Shown here piece by piece: positions 31,497 to 39,600 of a stretch of DNA of 56,615 bases. Origin of the DNA: Streptomyces bicolor (GTDB taxonomy: Bacteria; Actinomycetota; Actinomycetes; Streptomycetales; Streptomycetaceae); assembly GCF_000719285.1 (NCBI RefSeq), contig NZ_JOFS01000043.1:1-56615 (forward strand), written 5' to 3'. The notes beneath the pieces are model-generated. The model was not told the origin of the DNA, did no database searches, and saw nothing but the letters and a program-made list of their open reading frames with translations. Every line of letters begins with the position of its first letter. Within the stretch, counting starts at the first letter, position 1. Made by a program: the position numbers and the translations under genes.

Positions 31497-33638
31497 GTGC
31501 CCGACGGGCAGACGTCCGCCCAGGCGCCGGCGGCCGCACGGACGCGGGTCGGCCGGCCGCTGCTGTCACTGGCGCTGGCCTCGATGATGGACGAGGTGCA
31601 CGCGCACTCCGGTGCCGTGTATCTGCTGGCGGCCGACGAGCCCGTACTGGAGATGGCGGTGATGGCGGGCCTGCCCCGGGCGTTCGCGGCGCCGTGGGAG
31701 CGGGTCGGGCTGAGCGCGCCGATCCCGGTGGCCGAGGCGGTGCGGGAGCGGCGGCTCGTCTGGGTCGGGGGCGAGGAGGACATGGCGGCGAGGTATCCCC
31801 GTATCGCCGTCGTCCTGCCGTATCCGTTCGCGCTCGCCGCGCTGCCCGTGGCCACCGAGACGACCGCCTACGGGGCGATCTTCGTGACCTGGCCCGGTTC
31901 GCATCCCCCCGAGTTGTCGGACCGGGAGCGGGAACATCTGACGGCCGCCTGCCGGCGGCTCGCGGTGCGGCTGGAGCGGGCCATGGAGGACAGCCGCCCT
32001 CCGCTGCCCGAGCCCGACCTGGTCGCCGGGCCCGCGTTCAGCGGCCCCGCCGGCACGCTCGGCACGGTGGAGGCGGCACGCATGGTGTCGCGGCTGCCGT
32101 ACGGGCTGTGCTCGCTCGATCTGCACGGCCGGATCAGCTTCGCCAACCCGGCGGCGGCCGAGCTGATCGGCCTTCCGGTCAACCGGCTGCTCGGCAACCA
32201 GCTGTGGGCGACGGTGCCCTGGCTGAACGACCCGGTGTACGAGGACCGTTACCGGGCGGCCCTGATGAGCCAGCACACCACGTCGTTCGTGGCGCTGCGA
32301 CCGCCCGGGGACTGGCTGTCGTTCCGCATGTATCCGAGCACGACCGGCCTGAGCGTGCGCATCAGCCGGGCCCGCGCGGTGGCCGAGATGGGCCGCAGCG
32401 AACCACGGCCGAACGACACGCCGGCCCGGCTGGTGACGATCTCGCAGGTGCTGAGCCTGGCCGGTGCGCTCACCGAGGCGGCCGGCGTGCAGGACGTGGT
32501 GCAGCTCGTCGCGGACGAGATCGTCCCGGCCGTCGGCAGCCAGGCACTGGTCGTGCTGGGGTCGCAGGCGGGCCGGCTGCATGTGCTCGGTCACCGCGGC
32601 TATCCGGATCCGCAGATCGTGGAGCGGTTCGACGGGATGCCGTTGACCGAGCGGACGCCGGGGGCCCACGCCCTCACCACCGGGGTGCCCGCGTTCTTCG
32701 ATTCGCAGCAGGAGTTGGAGCGGCTGTATCCGGCGCGGCACGCGACCCCCGACGGCTTCGCGGCCTGGGCGTATCTGCCGCTGATCGCCTCCGGCCGACC
32801 GGTCGGCACCTGTGTGTTCGCCTACGCCGAGCCGCATCCCTTCCCGGCGGACGAGCGGGCGGTCCTGACCAGCCTGGGCGGGCTGATCGCGCAGGCGCTG
32901 GAGCGGGCCCAGCTGTATGACGCCAAGCACCAGTTGGCGCACGGTCTGCAGGCGGCCCTGCTCCCCCACTCGCTCCCGGAGCTGCCCGGCATCGAGGCGG
33001 CCGCGCGCTATCTGCCCGCCACCCAGGGCATGGAGATCGGCGGCGACTTCTACGACCTGGTGCCGACGGAAGAGGGCCTGACGGCGGCGGTGATCGGGGA
33101 CGTGCAGGGCCACAACGTCACCGCGGCCGGCCTGATGGGCCAGATCCGTACCGCGGTACGGGCGTACACGACCGTCGGTCAGGCGCCTGAAGAGGTCATG
33201 CGCAGCACCAACCGGCTGCTGCTCGACCTCGGTTCCGACCTGTTCGCCAGCTGTCTGTACCTGCGCCTCGACCCGGCGCACGGGCGGGCGGTGATGGCCC
33301 GCGCCGGGCATCCGCCGCCGCTGCTGAGAAGGCCGGACGGACGGGTGCGGGTGCTCGACCTCGCGGGTGGGCCGCTGCTGGGCATCGACGGCTCGCCCGC
33401 CTATCCCACGACGGAGGTCGACCTCGCACCCGGCGGTGTGCTCGTCCTCTACACGGACGGACTGATCGAATCCCCCGGCGTCGACATCGAGGACGCGCTC
33501 GCCGATCTGGGCCAGGTGCTCACCGAGGCCGGGGAGCGCCCGCTCGACGAGCTGGCGGATCTGCTCGTCCGGCACAGCGGATCGGTGCGCGAGCGGGTCG
33601 ACGACGTGGCGTTGCTGTTGCTGCGGGCTCGGGGCTGA
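31497..33638 (+). CDS. multidomain PP2C phosphatase (RsbU-like), GAF-PAS-GAF-PP2C
   Basis: A 713-residue phosphatase. Sensors: a GAF-like domain (about 25-160), a PAS-like domain (about 190-290, LPYGLCSLDLHGRISFANPAAAELIG) and a second GAF (about 310-465, GSQALVVLGSQAG). The SpoIIE/RsbU domain (about 475-713) has PATQGMEIGGDFYDLV, VIGDVQGHNVTAAG, RAGHPPPLL, LYTDGLIESPG and VDDVALLLL, so the metal ligands are intact. Unlike the homologue at 21264, there is no kinase-like end. It should dephosphorylate an anti-anti-sigma factor. I start at the GTG at 31497, which has GAGGAGGT at a good distance; a GTG three codons earlier (31488) lies within that site. A strong terminator follows. Confidence 0.87.
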   Translation: MPDGQTSAQAPAAARTRVGRPLLSLALASMMDEVHAHSGAVYLLAADEPVLEMAVMAGLPRAFAAPWERVGLSAPIPVAEAVRERRLVWVGGEEDMAARYPRIAVVLPYPFALAALPVATETTAYGAIFVTWPGSHPPELSDREREHLTAACRRLAVRLERAMEDSRPPLPEPDLVAGPAFSGPAGTLGTVEAARMVSRLPYGLCSLDLHGRISFANPAAAELIGLPVNRLLGNQLWATVPWLNDPVYEDRYRAALMSQHTTSFVALRPPGDWLSFRMYPSTTGLSVRISRARAVAEMGRSEPRPNDTPARLVTISQVLSLAGALTEAAGVQDVVQLVADEIVPAVGSQALVVLGSQAGRLHVLGHRGYPDPQIVERFDGMPLTERTPGAHALTTGVPAFFDSQQELERLYPARHATPDGFAAWAYLPLIASGRPVGTCVFAYAEPHPFPADERAVLTSLGGLIAQALERAQLYDAKHQLAHGLQAALLPHSLPELPGIEAAARYLPATQGMEIGGDFYDLVPTEEGLTAAVIGDVQGHNVTAAGLMGQIRTAVRAYTTVGQAPEEVMRSTNRLLLDLGSDLFASCLYLRLDPAHGRAVMARAGHPPPLLRRPDGRVRVLDLAGGPLLGIDGSPAYPTTEVDLAPGGVLVLYTDGLIESPGVDIEDALADLGQVLTEAGERPLDELADLLVRHSGSVRERVDDVALLLLRARG

Positions 33639-33747
33639 CGGTTGTGGTGCCGACGGAGTGCTGACGGGCGTGGTGGCGGAAGGCTCACGGGCGGAGGACC
33701 ACGGGTGCCGTGGGGGCGGAGGACGGATGCCCGCCCCGACACGGAGC

Positions 33748-33777
33748 GGTCCGGCCCTCCCGCCGGAGGGCCGGACC
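33748..33777. terminator. bidirectional hairpin terminator
   Basis: GGTCCGGCCCTCC (33748-33760) pairs perfectly with GGAGGGCCGGACC (33765-33777), 13 bp with a CGCC loop. It lies between the convergent phosphatase and protease genes. Confidence 0.75.
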
Positions 33778-33789
33778 ACATTCGTCCGC

Positions 33790-33850
33790 ATCACTCGGAG
33801 TGTGCCCGGATCACTCGGATCCGTGCGTCGGTGTCACTGCGTCGGTGTCA
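33790..33850. repeat. short direct repeats just after the protease gene
   Basis: ATCACTCGGA at 33790-33799 is repeated at 33810-33819, and TGCGTCGGTGTCA at 33824-33836 is repeated at 33838-33850. They lie in the 3' region of the protease message, close to its stop. They are more likely slippage products than a functional site. Confidence 0.45.
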
Positions 33851-33855
33851 ATGCG

Positions 33856-35184
33856 TCAGTTGTTGCCGACGCCGTTGCCGATGATCTCGCCGAGGCCGTT
33901 GCCCGTGCCGTCGGCGTTCCCGTTGCCGACCTCTTCACCGGCTCCGGCCTCCTCACCGGCTCCGGCCTCTTCACTCGCGCCGGCCTCTTCACCGGCCCCG
34001 GCTTCCTCACCGGCGCCCGCTTCCTCGCCGGCCCCGGCCTCCTCGCCCGCGCCCGCGCCGCCCGCGGCGTCGCCGCCGAGGGTCGCGCCGACCGCCTCCA
34101 GTGCGGTCGTCACCGGCTGGAAGAAGGTCTCGCCGCCGACCGTGCAGTCACCGCTGCCGCCGGAGGTGAGGCCGATCGCGAGGCCGTCCTGGGTGAACAG
34201 GGAGCCGCCGCTGTCGCCGGGCTCGGCGCAGACGTTGGTCTGGATGAGCCCGGTGACCGTGCCCTCCGGGTAGTTCACGGTGGCGTCGAGACCCGTGACC
34301 TGACCGTCGTTCAGCCCGGTCGTGCTGCCCATCCGGAAGACCTGGAGGCCGACCTCGGCGTCCGCGGCCTGGCTGATCGCGACGGTCTGGTCGCCGAGGT
34401 TGACCTCGCTCGGCGCCTGGGTCGCCGGGTCGTCGTACTTGACCAGCGCGAAGTCGCCGTCGCCGGGGAAGGTGGACTGATCGACGGTGGCGATCGGCTG
34501 GCCGCCCTCGGCGTCCGACCACTCGTTGCCGGCGAGCGTGCAGTGACCGGCGGTCAGGAACGCGGGGCTGCCGTCGCCCGCGGTGACGTTGAAGCCCGCG
34601 GAGCAGCGCGAGCCGCCGGCGAAGATGGCGTCGCCGCCGGAGAGGAACGTCTTGAAGGTGCCGGCCGACTTCTTGATGGTCGCCATGCCCGAGCCGAGGC
34701 TCTGGACGGTGGACTCCAGCTGGTCCCAGTTGTCGCCGGTGACGGTGCTGTCGGCGGTGACGAGGATCTTGTTCGTTCTGGGGTCGACGGCCCACGCGGT
34801 GCCCGGGATGGTCGCCTCGGACTTCAGGGTCTGCGCGCCCGACTCGAGCTCGTCCAGGCTGTTCTCGACCTCGCGGACCTTCGCGCCCGCCTTCTTGGCC
34901 TGGACGATGACGTTGTTGTCGTCGCCGTTCACCACGTTGACGACGAGCTGCTGACTCTCGGCGTCGTAGTACGAACCGGCGAAGGCGTCGCCGAGCATTC
35001 CTGCGAGCTGCGAGGCGAGATCCGAGGCGTCCGCCGCCTTCAGGGTCTTGGGGGCCGCGGCCGCGTCCGACGCGCCGTCCTGGGACGCGTTGGCGTTCGG
35101 CAACAGGATCGCGGCCGCTCCGAGCGCCACCACGCTGCCCGCGGCTATCGCGGCCTTGCGCTTCGGAATTCGCTTGTGACTCAA
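33856..35184 (-). CDS. streptogrisin-like secreted S1 protease with acidic repeat tail
   Basis: A 442-residue preproprotease. Signal peptide about 1-34 (KRIPKRKAA, hydrophobic, NANASQ), an alpha-lytic-type propeptide (about 40-185), then a chymotrypsin-fold enzyme. The triad is His214 in TAGHC, Asp244 in GDGDFAL and Ser325 in GDSGGS; disulphide Cys flank the motifs. The family usually ends near GGETFFQPVTTALEA, but here about 70 residues follow: a Gly/Ala linker, seven six-residue repeats of GAGEEA type, and a Gly/Asn-rich tail. Translation starts at a TTG (35184) with AGGAGG 9 nt upstream. No membrane helix or sortase signal is seen. It is divergent from the thioesterase and may be processed by the SSI-type inhibitor system. 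Confidence 0.9.
   Translation of the reverse strand: MSHKRIPKRKAAIAAGSVVALGAAAILLPNANASQDGASDAAAAPKTLKAADASDLASQLAGMLGDAFAGSYYDAESQQLVVNVVNGDDNNVIVQAKKAGAKVREVENSLDELESGAQTLKSEATIPGTAWAVDPRTNKILVTADSTVTGDNWDQLESTVQSLGSGMATIKKSAGTFKTFLSGGDAIFAGGSRCSAGFNVTAGDGSPAFLTAGHCTLAGNEWSDAEGGQPIATVDQSTFPGDGDFALVKYDDPATQAPSEVNLGDQTVAISQAADAEVGLQVFRMGSTTGLNDGQVTGLDATVNYPEGTVTGLIQTNVCAEPGDSGGSLFTQDGLAIGLTSGGSGDCTVGGETFFQPVTTALEAVGATLGGDAAGGAGAGEEAGAGEEAGAGEEAGAGEEAGASEEAGAGEEAGAGEEVGNGNADGTGNGLGEIIGNGVGNN
33928..34053 (-). repeat. seven 18-bp coding repeats (GAGEEA)
   Basis: Seven consecutive 18-bp units in the protease gene encode GAGEEA six times over with one GASEEA and a final GAGEEV. Synonymous variation between units means that the peptide repeat is older than the latest duplications. 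The repeats make a flexible, strongly acidic segment. Confidence 0.75.
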
Positions 35185-35373
35185 ACTTCTCGACCTCCTG
35201 GGGGGACGGGGTCTGTGCCGCCGTATCCGCGGCAGCTGTTCGGGGCGCCTGGTTGGCAGTTGGTACGCAGGGGTCGCCCGGGGCGTTCAATTCCGTTTGC
35301 GCGCGCTCCGTTCGCACCACCGAATCGGCCAAGGACCGCGCCCGAAGCTCCGGCGGCGGGAAGAATCCCCCAT

Positions 35374-35787
35374 ATGACGATGACCACCGCCGAAGCCGAC
35401 AAGATCCTCTCCGCCAATTTCGCCCCCTGGGTGCTCCAACTCGGCCTGTCCGTCCAGGCGGTGGAGGACCACCGCGCCATCCTGCGAATGCCCTGGTCGG
35501 ACACGCTGGCCCGAGAGGGCGGCGCCCTGTCGGGGCAGGCGTTGATGGCCGCCGCCGACACCGCGACCGTGATCGCCGTGTCGGCGGCGCGCGGGGCGTA
35601 CGGGCCGATGACGACGGTGCAGCAATCGACGTCTTTTCAGCGCGCGGTGGTCGGTTCGGATGTCCTGATCGAAGCGGTCGTGACCAAACTGGGGCGCCGT
35701 ATGGCGTTCGCGGACATCACGATGACCGACGAAGGCTCGGGGGAAATCGCCGCCCGTGCGAGCACCGTGTACGCACTTCTGGGCTGA
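35374..35787 (+). CDS. PaaI-type hotdog thioesterase
   Basis: A 137-residue single hotdog domain. Recognisable parts are the start LSANFAPWVLQLGLSVQAVE, then GGALSGQALMAAADTATVIAVSA with the helix that usually carries the catalytic Asp/Glu, and TTVQQSTSFQRAVVGSDVLIEA. It should hydrolyse short acyl-CoA or aryl-CoA esters. The ATG at 35374 is chosen because the conserved fold begins there; the frame is open far upstream across the antisense of the protease gene, which is not coding. Confidence 0.82.
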   Translation: MTMTTAEADKILSANFAPWVLQLGLSVQAVEDHRAILRMPWSDTLAREGGALSGQALMAAADTATVIAVSAARGAYGPMTTVQQSTSFQRAVVGSDVLIEAVVTKLGRRMAFADITMTDEGSGEIAARASTVYALLG

Positions 35788-36262
35788 CACGATCCGCTAC
35801 CGATCAGTAACGGTCGGTTGAGAATGCCGAGCGGAATCCCGGCTTCAGCGAATCTGCACATTCAATACTCAACGAAGTCACCGTGCGCCGGGGTTCTCCA
35901 CAGGGGGCTACCGACAGTCACCCCCTTGGGGCCGGAGTGTCGGATTCGCCGCCGCGTCGGCCCGAGCTCCCGGGAGCGGATGCAACAGCTCGCCTGAGCC
36001 GATGCTGTGACGCATGTGAAGAAGTCGCCGACGAGACGTGCCCGTATCTGCACGGATCGATAGGTCTGGGGCTCAAGTGCCCTGGTGAGGGCGTTGGTTG
36101 ATTGGAAGCCCGTACCCGCAGCGTGCTTTGATCCATCGCACCGCGGGGGCCGCGAACGGCTTCCGGAAACGGACGCCGGGCGCTCGCGGTCGCGGCCGTC
36201 ATCTGTCCCCAGAGGGGGCCGCTCCCCCTTGTGAAATACCCATTAGGAAGGGAAGTTCCATC
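35788..36262. other. 475-bp non-coding region upstream of the GG-leader peptide gene
   Basis: No gene is supported here. Features seen: a loose inverted repeat ACCGA...TCGGT (about 35800-35818), and AGGGGG-CCGCT-CCCCCT (36213-36229), a small hairpin just before the ribosome-binding site of the peptide gene. The promoter of the export cluster must lie in this stretch, but no -35/-10 pair stands out. Confidence 0.5.
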
Positions 36263-36478
36263 ATGAACTCCACCCCCCAGGTTGCGACCGTCGAGATCTC
36301 CGACGCCGAGCTCGACAACGTCTCCGGCGGCCTGCAGGTCAACGCCGTGAACGGCGCCCTTGACGCGGTGAACGGCATCGCCCCGGTTTCCGCCCTGGTG
36401 GACACCGTCGTCGGCACCGTCGAGGGCACCACGGGCCTGAACACCGCCCCGGTCCAGAACCTGGTCGCCGGTCTCTGA
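36263..36478 (+). CDS. double-glycine leader peptide, Cys-free core (NHLM-type substrate)
   Basis: A 71-residue precursor. The leader (23 residues) ends in SDAELDNVSGG, the standard double-glycine site cut by C39 peptidases. The core (48 residues) is hydrophobic and Gly/Val/Asn/Ala-rich with loose internal repetition (VNAVNGALDAVNG, VVGTVEGTTG), net charge about -3, and has no Cys, Lys or Arg. Cys-free, it cannot form lanthionines or disulphides, and no modification enzyme is nearby. It is directly followed by an HlyD-like protein and both NHLM ABC proteins. It may be a bacteriocin or a surface-active structural peptide; function is unknown. AGGAAGGGA precedes the ATG at 36263. Confidence 0.83.
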   Translation: MNSTPQVATVEISDAELDNVSGGLQVNAVNGALDAVNGIAPVSALVDTVVGTVEGTTGLNTAPVQNLVAGL

Positions 36479-36499
36479 TCGCGCCTTTGCGCCATTGAG

Positions 36500-36528
36500 T
36501 CCCGGAGCCGCAGCCGGCGGTTCCGGGA
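36500..36528 (+). terminator. hairpin between peptide gene and its transport genes
   Basis: TCCCGGAGCCGC (36500-36511) pairs with GCGGTTCCGGGA (36517-36528), 12 bp including one G-T wobble, loop AGCCG, followed by TTCT. It probably gives partial termination so that the peptide message exceeds the transporter message. Confidence 0.6.
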
Positions 36529-36573
36529 TTCTCCCGTGCTGTAACGACCTCTTCTACGGGTGAGGGAAGTTCC

Positions 36574-37380
36574 TTGCAGTTCCGCCAACAGGCCCTCGCC
36601 AAGCTCCAGTCACCGGAGGAGCTCGACCTTCCGGTGCGCTTCGCCCGCCCCCAGGGCTGGCTGGTCCTCGCCGTGACCGTGGTCGTCATGGCCGCCGCCT
36701 CCGTGTGGGCGGTGACCGGCTCGGTCACCTCCACGGTCAGCGCGCCCGCCATCCTCACGCACGGCCAGGGCAGCTACATCCTGCAGAGCCCGGTCGCCGG
36801 GCAGGTCACCGCGGTCCTCGCGAAGCAGGGCGAGCGGCTCCCGGCGAACTCCCCCGTCCTGAAGGTCCGTACCGCGCAGGGCGAGACGACCGTCCGCACG
36901 GTCGCCGCGGGCCGGGTCACCGCGCTCGCCGCCACCATCGGGCAGATCATCTCCACCGGCGCGAACGTCGCCGCGGTCGAGAAGGTCGCCCACGCCAAGG
37001 ACCCGCTGTACGCCACGGTGTACGTGCCCGCCGAGAACGCGGCCTCCATCCCCGACAAGGCCGCCGTGGACCTCACGGTCTCCTCGGTGCCCACCCAGGA
37101 GTACGGCGTCCTGCGCGGTCATGTGAAGTCGGTGGACCGCTCCGCGCAGTCGGCGCAGCAGATCGCCGCGTTCCTCGGGGACCAGCAGCTGGGCGAGCAG
37201 TTCACCAAGGACGGCAGGCCGGTCGCCGTGACGGTGAAGCTGGACCGGAAGTCGAGCACGAAAAGCGGCTACGAGTGGTCGTCCGCCGACGGGCCGCCGT
37301 TCGACCTCACCTCGATGACCCTGGCCTCGGGCTCGATCCGGCTGACCGACCAGCGTCCCGTCGATTGGCTGCTGCCGTGA
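36574..37380 (+). CDS. HlyD-like secretion protein of the NHLM peptide exporter
   Basis: A 268-residue membrane fusion-type protein. It has one N-terminal membrane helix (about residues 28-50, WLVLAVTVVVMAAASVWAV), then a biotinyl-lipoyl-like beta-domain (SPVAGQVTAVLAKQGERLPANSPVLKV, AGRVTALAATIGQIISTG). The short form without long coiled coil fits the NHLM bacteriocin system adaptor of Gram-positives. It starts at a TTG (36574) after GGGAAG. Its stop overlaps the GTG of the next gene by 4 bp. Role: link between transporter and cell surface for the peptide at 36263. Confidence 0.82.
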   Translation: MQFRQQALAKLQSPEELDLPVRFARPQGWLVLAVTVVVMAAASVWAVTGSVTSTVSAPAILTHGQGSYILQSPVAGQVTAVLAKQGERLPANSPVLKVRTAQGETTVRTVAAGRVTALAATIGQIISTGANVAAVEKVAHAKDPLYATVYVPAENAASIPDKAAVDLTVSSVPTQEYGVLRGHVKSVDRSAQSAQQIAAFLGDQQLGEQFTKDGRPVAVTVKLDRKSSTKSGYEWSSADGPPFDLTSMTLASGSIRLTDQRPVDWLLP

Positions 37381-39599
37381 GCCCCGCCCAGGAGTCCCGC
37401 AGCCGGCGCCGCGCCGCACCGCCGAAACGCCCCGTGCCCAAGGGGAGGGCGAAGACCGTCCGCACGCCCACCGTGCTCCAGATGGAGGCCGTGGAGTGCG
37501 GCGCCGCCTCCCTCGCGATGGTGCTCGGCCACTACGGCCGCCATGTCCCGCTGGAGGAGCTGCGCATCGCGTGCGGTGTCTCCCGCGACGGCTCGCGCGC
37601 CAGCAACCTGCTCAAGGCGGCCCGCTCTTACGGCCTGACCGCCAAGGGCATGCAGATGGACACGGCCGCGCTCGCCGAGGTGAAGACGCCGGCCATCCTG
37701 TTCTGGGAGTTCAACCACTACGTCGTCTACGACGGTATGGGCCGCCGCTTCGGCCGCCGGGGCGTGTACATCAACGACCCCGCCAAGGGCCGCCGCTTCG
37801 TGCCCATGGAGGACTTCGACGGCAGCTTCACCGGCGTCGTCCTGGTCATGGAGCCCGGGGAGGACTTCAGCAAGGGCGGGCGTAAACCGGGCATCCTCGG
37901 CGCGATGCCCGCCCGCCTGCGCGGCACCGCGGGCACGATGCCCGCCGCCGTCCTGGCGAGCCTGCTGCTGGTGGTGGTCGGCGCGGCGGTGCCCGCGCTG
38001 AGCCGCACCTACATCGACATGTTCCTCATCGGCGGCCAGACCTCCCTGCTGAGCGTGCTGTTCGCGTCGATGGGGACCTGCGTCGCGCTCACGGTCGTGC
38101 TGACCTGGCTGCAACAGACCAACCTCCTGCGCGGCCGCATCATCTCCTCGACCCTCTCCAGCGCCCGCTTCCTGCGCCATCTGCTGCGGCTGCCGGTGAC
38201 GTTCTTCTCCCAGCGCAGCCCGGCCGACCTGGTGCAGCGCCTCCAGTCGAACGACGCCGTCGCCGAGACACTCGCCCGTGACCTCGCGGCGGCGGGCGTG
38301 GACGCGGTGGTCGTCGTCCTCTACGCGCTCCTCCTCTACACCTACGACCCCCAGCTGACCTTCGTCGGCATCGGCGTCGCCCTGCTGAACGTCGTCGCGA
38401 TGCGGGTCGTCATCCGCCTGCGCGCCACCCGTACCGCGAAACTCCGCGCGGACAACGCCCGGCTCACCAACACCGCCTACACCGGCCTCCAGCTGATCGA
38501 GACGATGAAGGCGACCGGCGGCGAGGACGGCTACTTCCGCAAGTGGGCCGGACAGCACGCCACCACGCTCGAGGAGCAGCAGCGCCTCGGCGTGCCGAGC
38601 GCCTGGCTGGGCGTGGTCGCGCCCACGCTGGCCTCGCTCAACAGCGCGCTCATCCTCTGGATCGGCGGCATGCGCGCGGTCGAGGGCGGCATCTCGGTCG
38701 GCCTGCTGGTCGCCTTCCAGGCCCTGGTCACCCGCTTCACCGCCCCGATCACCCGACTCAACGGCGTTGCGGGCCGCATCCAGGACTTCGCCGCCGACGT
38801 GGCCCGCCTGAAGGACGTGGAGAACTTCGAGGCGGACCCGCTCTACGGCCGTCCCGGCGCGGGCGATTCGACGCGCCGGCTGCACGGCCATGTCGAGTTG
38901 CAGAACATCACCTTCGGCTACAGCCCCCTCGACAAGCCCCTCCTCACCGGCTTCGACCTGACGGTGGGTCCGGGCCAGCAGGTCGCGCTGGTCGGCGGCT
39001 CGGGAAGCGGCAAGTCCACGGTGTCGAGGCTGATCTCAGGTCTGTACGCCCCGTGGGAGGGCGTCATCCGCATCGACGACCAGCGCATCGAGGACATCCC
39101 GCGCGGCGCCCTCGCGGCCTCCGTCTCCTTCGTCGACCAGGAGGTGTTCCTCTTCGAGGGCACGGTCCGCGACAACGTGGCGCTGTGGGACCCGTCCATC
39201 CCGGACGACGCGGTGGTGGACGCGCTGCGGGACGCCGCGCTCTACGACGTGGTCATGCGCCGCCCCGGCGGCATCCACAGCAAGGTCGAGCAGGACGGCC
39301 GCAACTTCTCCGGAGGTCAGCGCCAGCGCCTGGAGATCGCCCGGGCCTTGGTGCGCCGCCCCAGCATCCTGGTGCTGGACGAGGTGACGAGCGCGCTGGA
39401 CGCCGAGACCGAGCTGGTCGTGATGGACAACCTGCGGAAGCGCGGCTGTGCCTGTGTGGTGATCGCGCACCGGCTCAGCACCGTGCGCGACAGCGACGAG
39501 ATCGTCGTACTCCAGCACGGCACGATCGTCGAACGCGGGCGGCACGAGGACCTCGTCGCGCGCGGCGGCGCGTACGCGGCACTGGTCAAGGAGCGGTGA
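37377..39599 (+). CDS. NHLM-type ABC exporter with C39 peptidase domain
   Basis: A 740-residue peptidase-containing exporter. The C39 domain (about 25-150) has QMEAVECGAASL with the catalytic Cys, FNHYVVYDG with the His, and YINDPAKG with the Asp. Six membrane segments follow (about 185-450), then an ATPase with GGSGSGKST, FSGGQRQRLEIA and LVLDEVTSALD, all intact. It should remove the leader of the peptide at 36263 after the Gly-Gly and export the core. The GTG start (37377) overlaps the HlyD stop; the basic N-terminus (SRSRRRAAPPKRP) precedes the peptidase. The next gene starts one base after its stop. Confidence 0.92.
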   Translation: MSPAQESRSRRRAAPPKRPVPKGRAKTVRTPTVLQMEAVECGAASLAMVLGHYGRHVPLEELRIACGVSRDGSRASNLLKAARSYGLTAKGMQMDTAALAEVKTPAILFWEFNHYVVYDGMGRRFGRRGVYINDPAKGRRFVPMEDFDGSFTGVVLVMEPGEDFSKGGRKPGILGAMPARLRGTAGTMPAAVLASLLLVVVGAAVPALSRTYIDMFLIGGQTSLLSVLFASMGTCVALTVVLTWLQQTNLLRGRIISSTLSSARFLRHLLRLPVTFFSQRSPADLVQRLQSNDAVAETLARDLAAAGVDAVVVVLYALLLYTYDPQLTFVGIGVALLNVVAMRVVIRLRATRTAKLRADNARLTNTAYTGLQLIETMKATGGEDGYFRKWAGQHATTLEEQQRLGVPSAWLGVVAPTLASLNSALILWIGGMRAVEGGISVGLLVAFQALVTRFTAPITRLNGVAGRIQDFAADVARLKDVENFEADPLYGRPGAGDSTRRLHGHVELQNITFGYSPLDKPLLTGFDLTVGPGQQVALVGGSGSGKSTVSRLISGLYAPWEGVIRIDDQRIEDIPRGALAASVSFVDQEVFLFEGTVRDNVALWDPSIPDDAVVDALRDAALYDVVMRRPGGIHSKVEQDGRNFSGGQRQRLEIARALVRRPSILVLDEVTSALDAETELVVMDNLRKRGCACVVIAHRLSTVRDSDEIVVLQHGTIVERGRHEDLVARGGAYAALVKER

Positions 39600-39600
39600 G

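Noticed and set aside
30835..31569. N-terminal extension of RamR to a 447-residue protein through the repeat region
   Set aside because: Family members are about 200 residues and begin at the receiver domain. The extension is Arg/Gly/Ala/Pro-rich repeat DNA with no good start.
33658..35373. Long plus-strand frame upstream of the thioesterase
   Set aside because: It is antisense to the protease gene; the hotdog domain begins at 35374.
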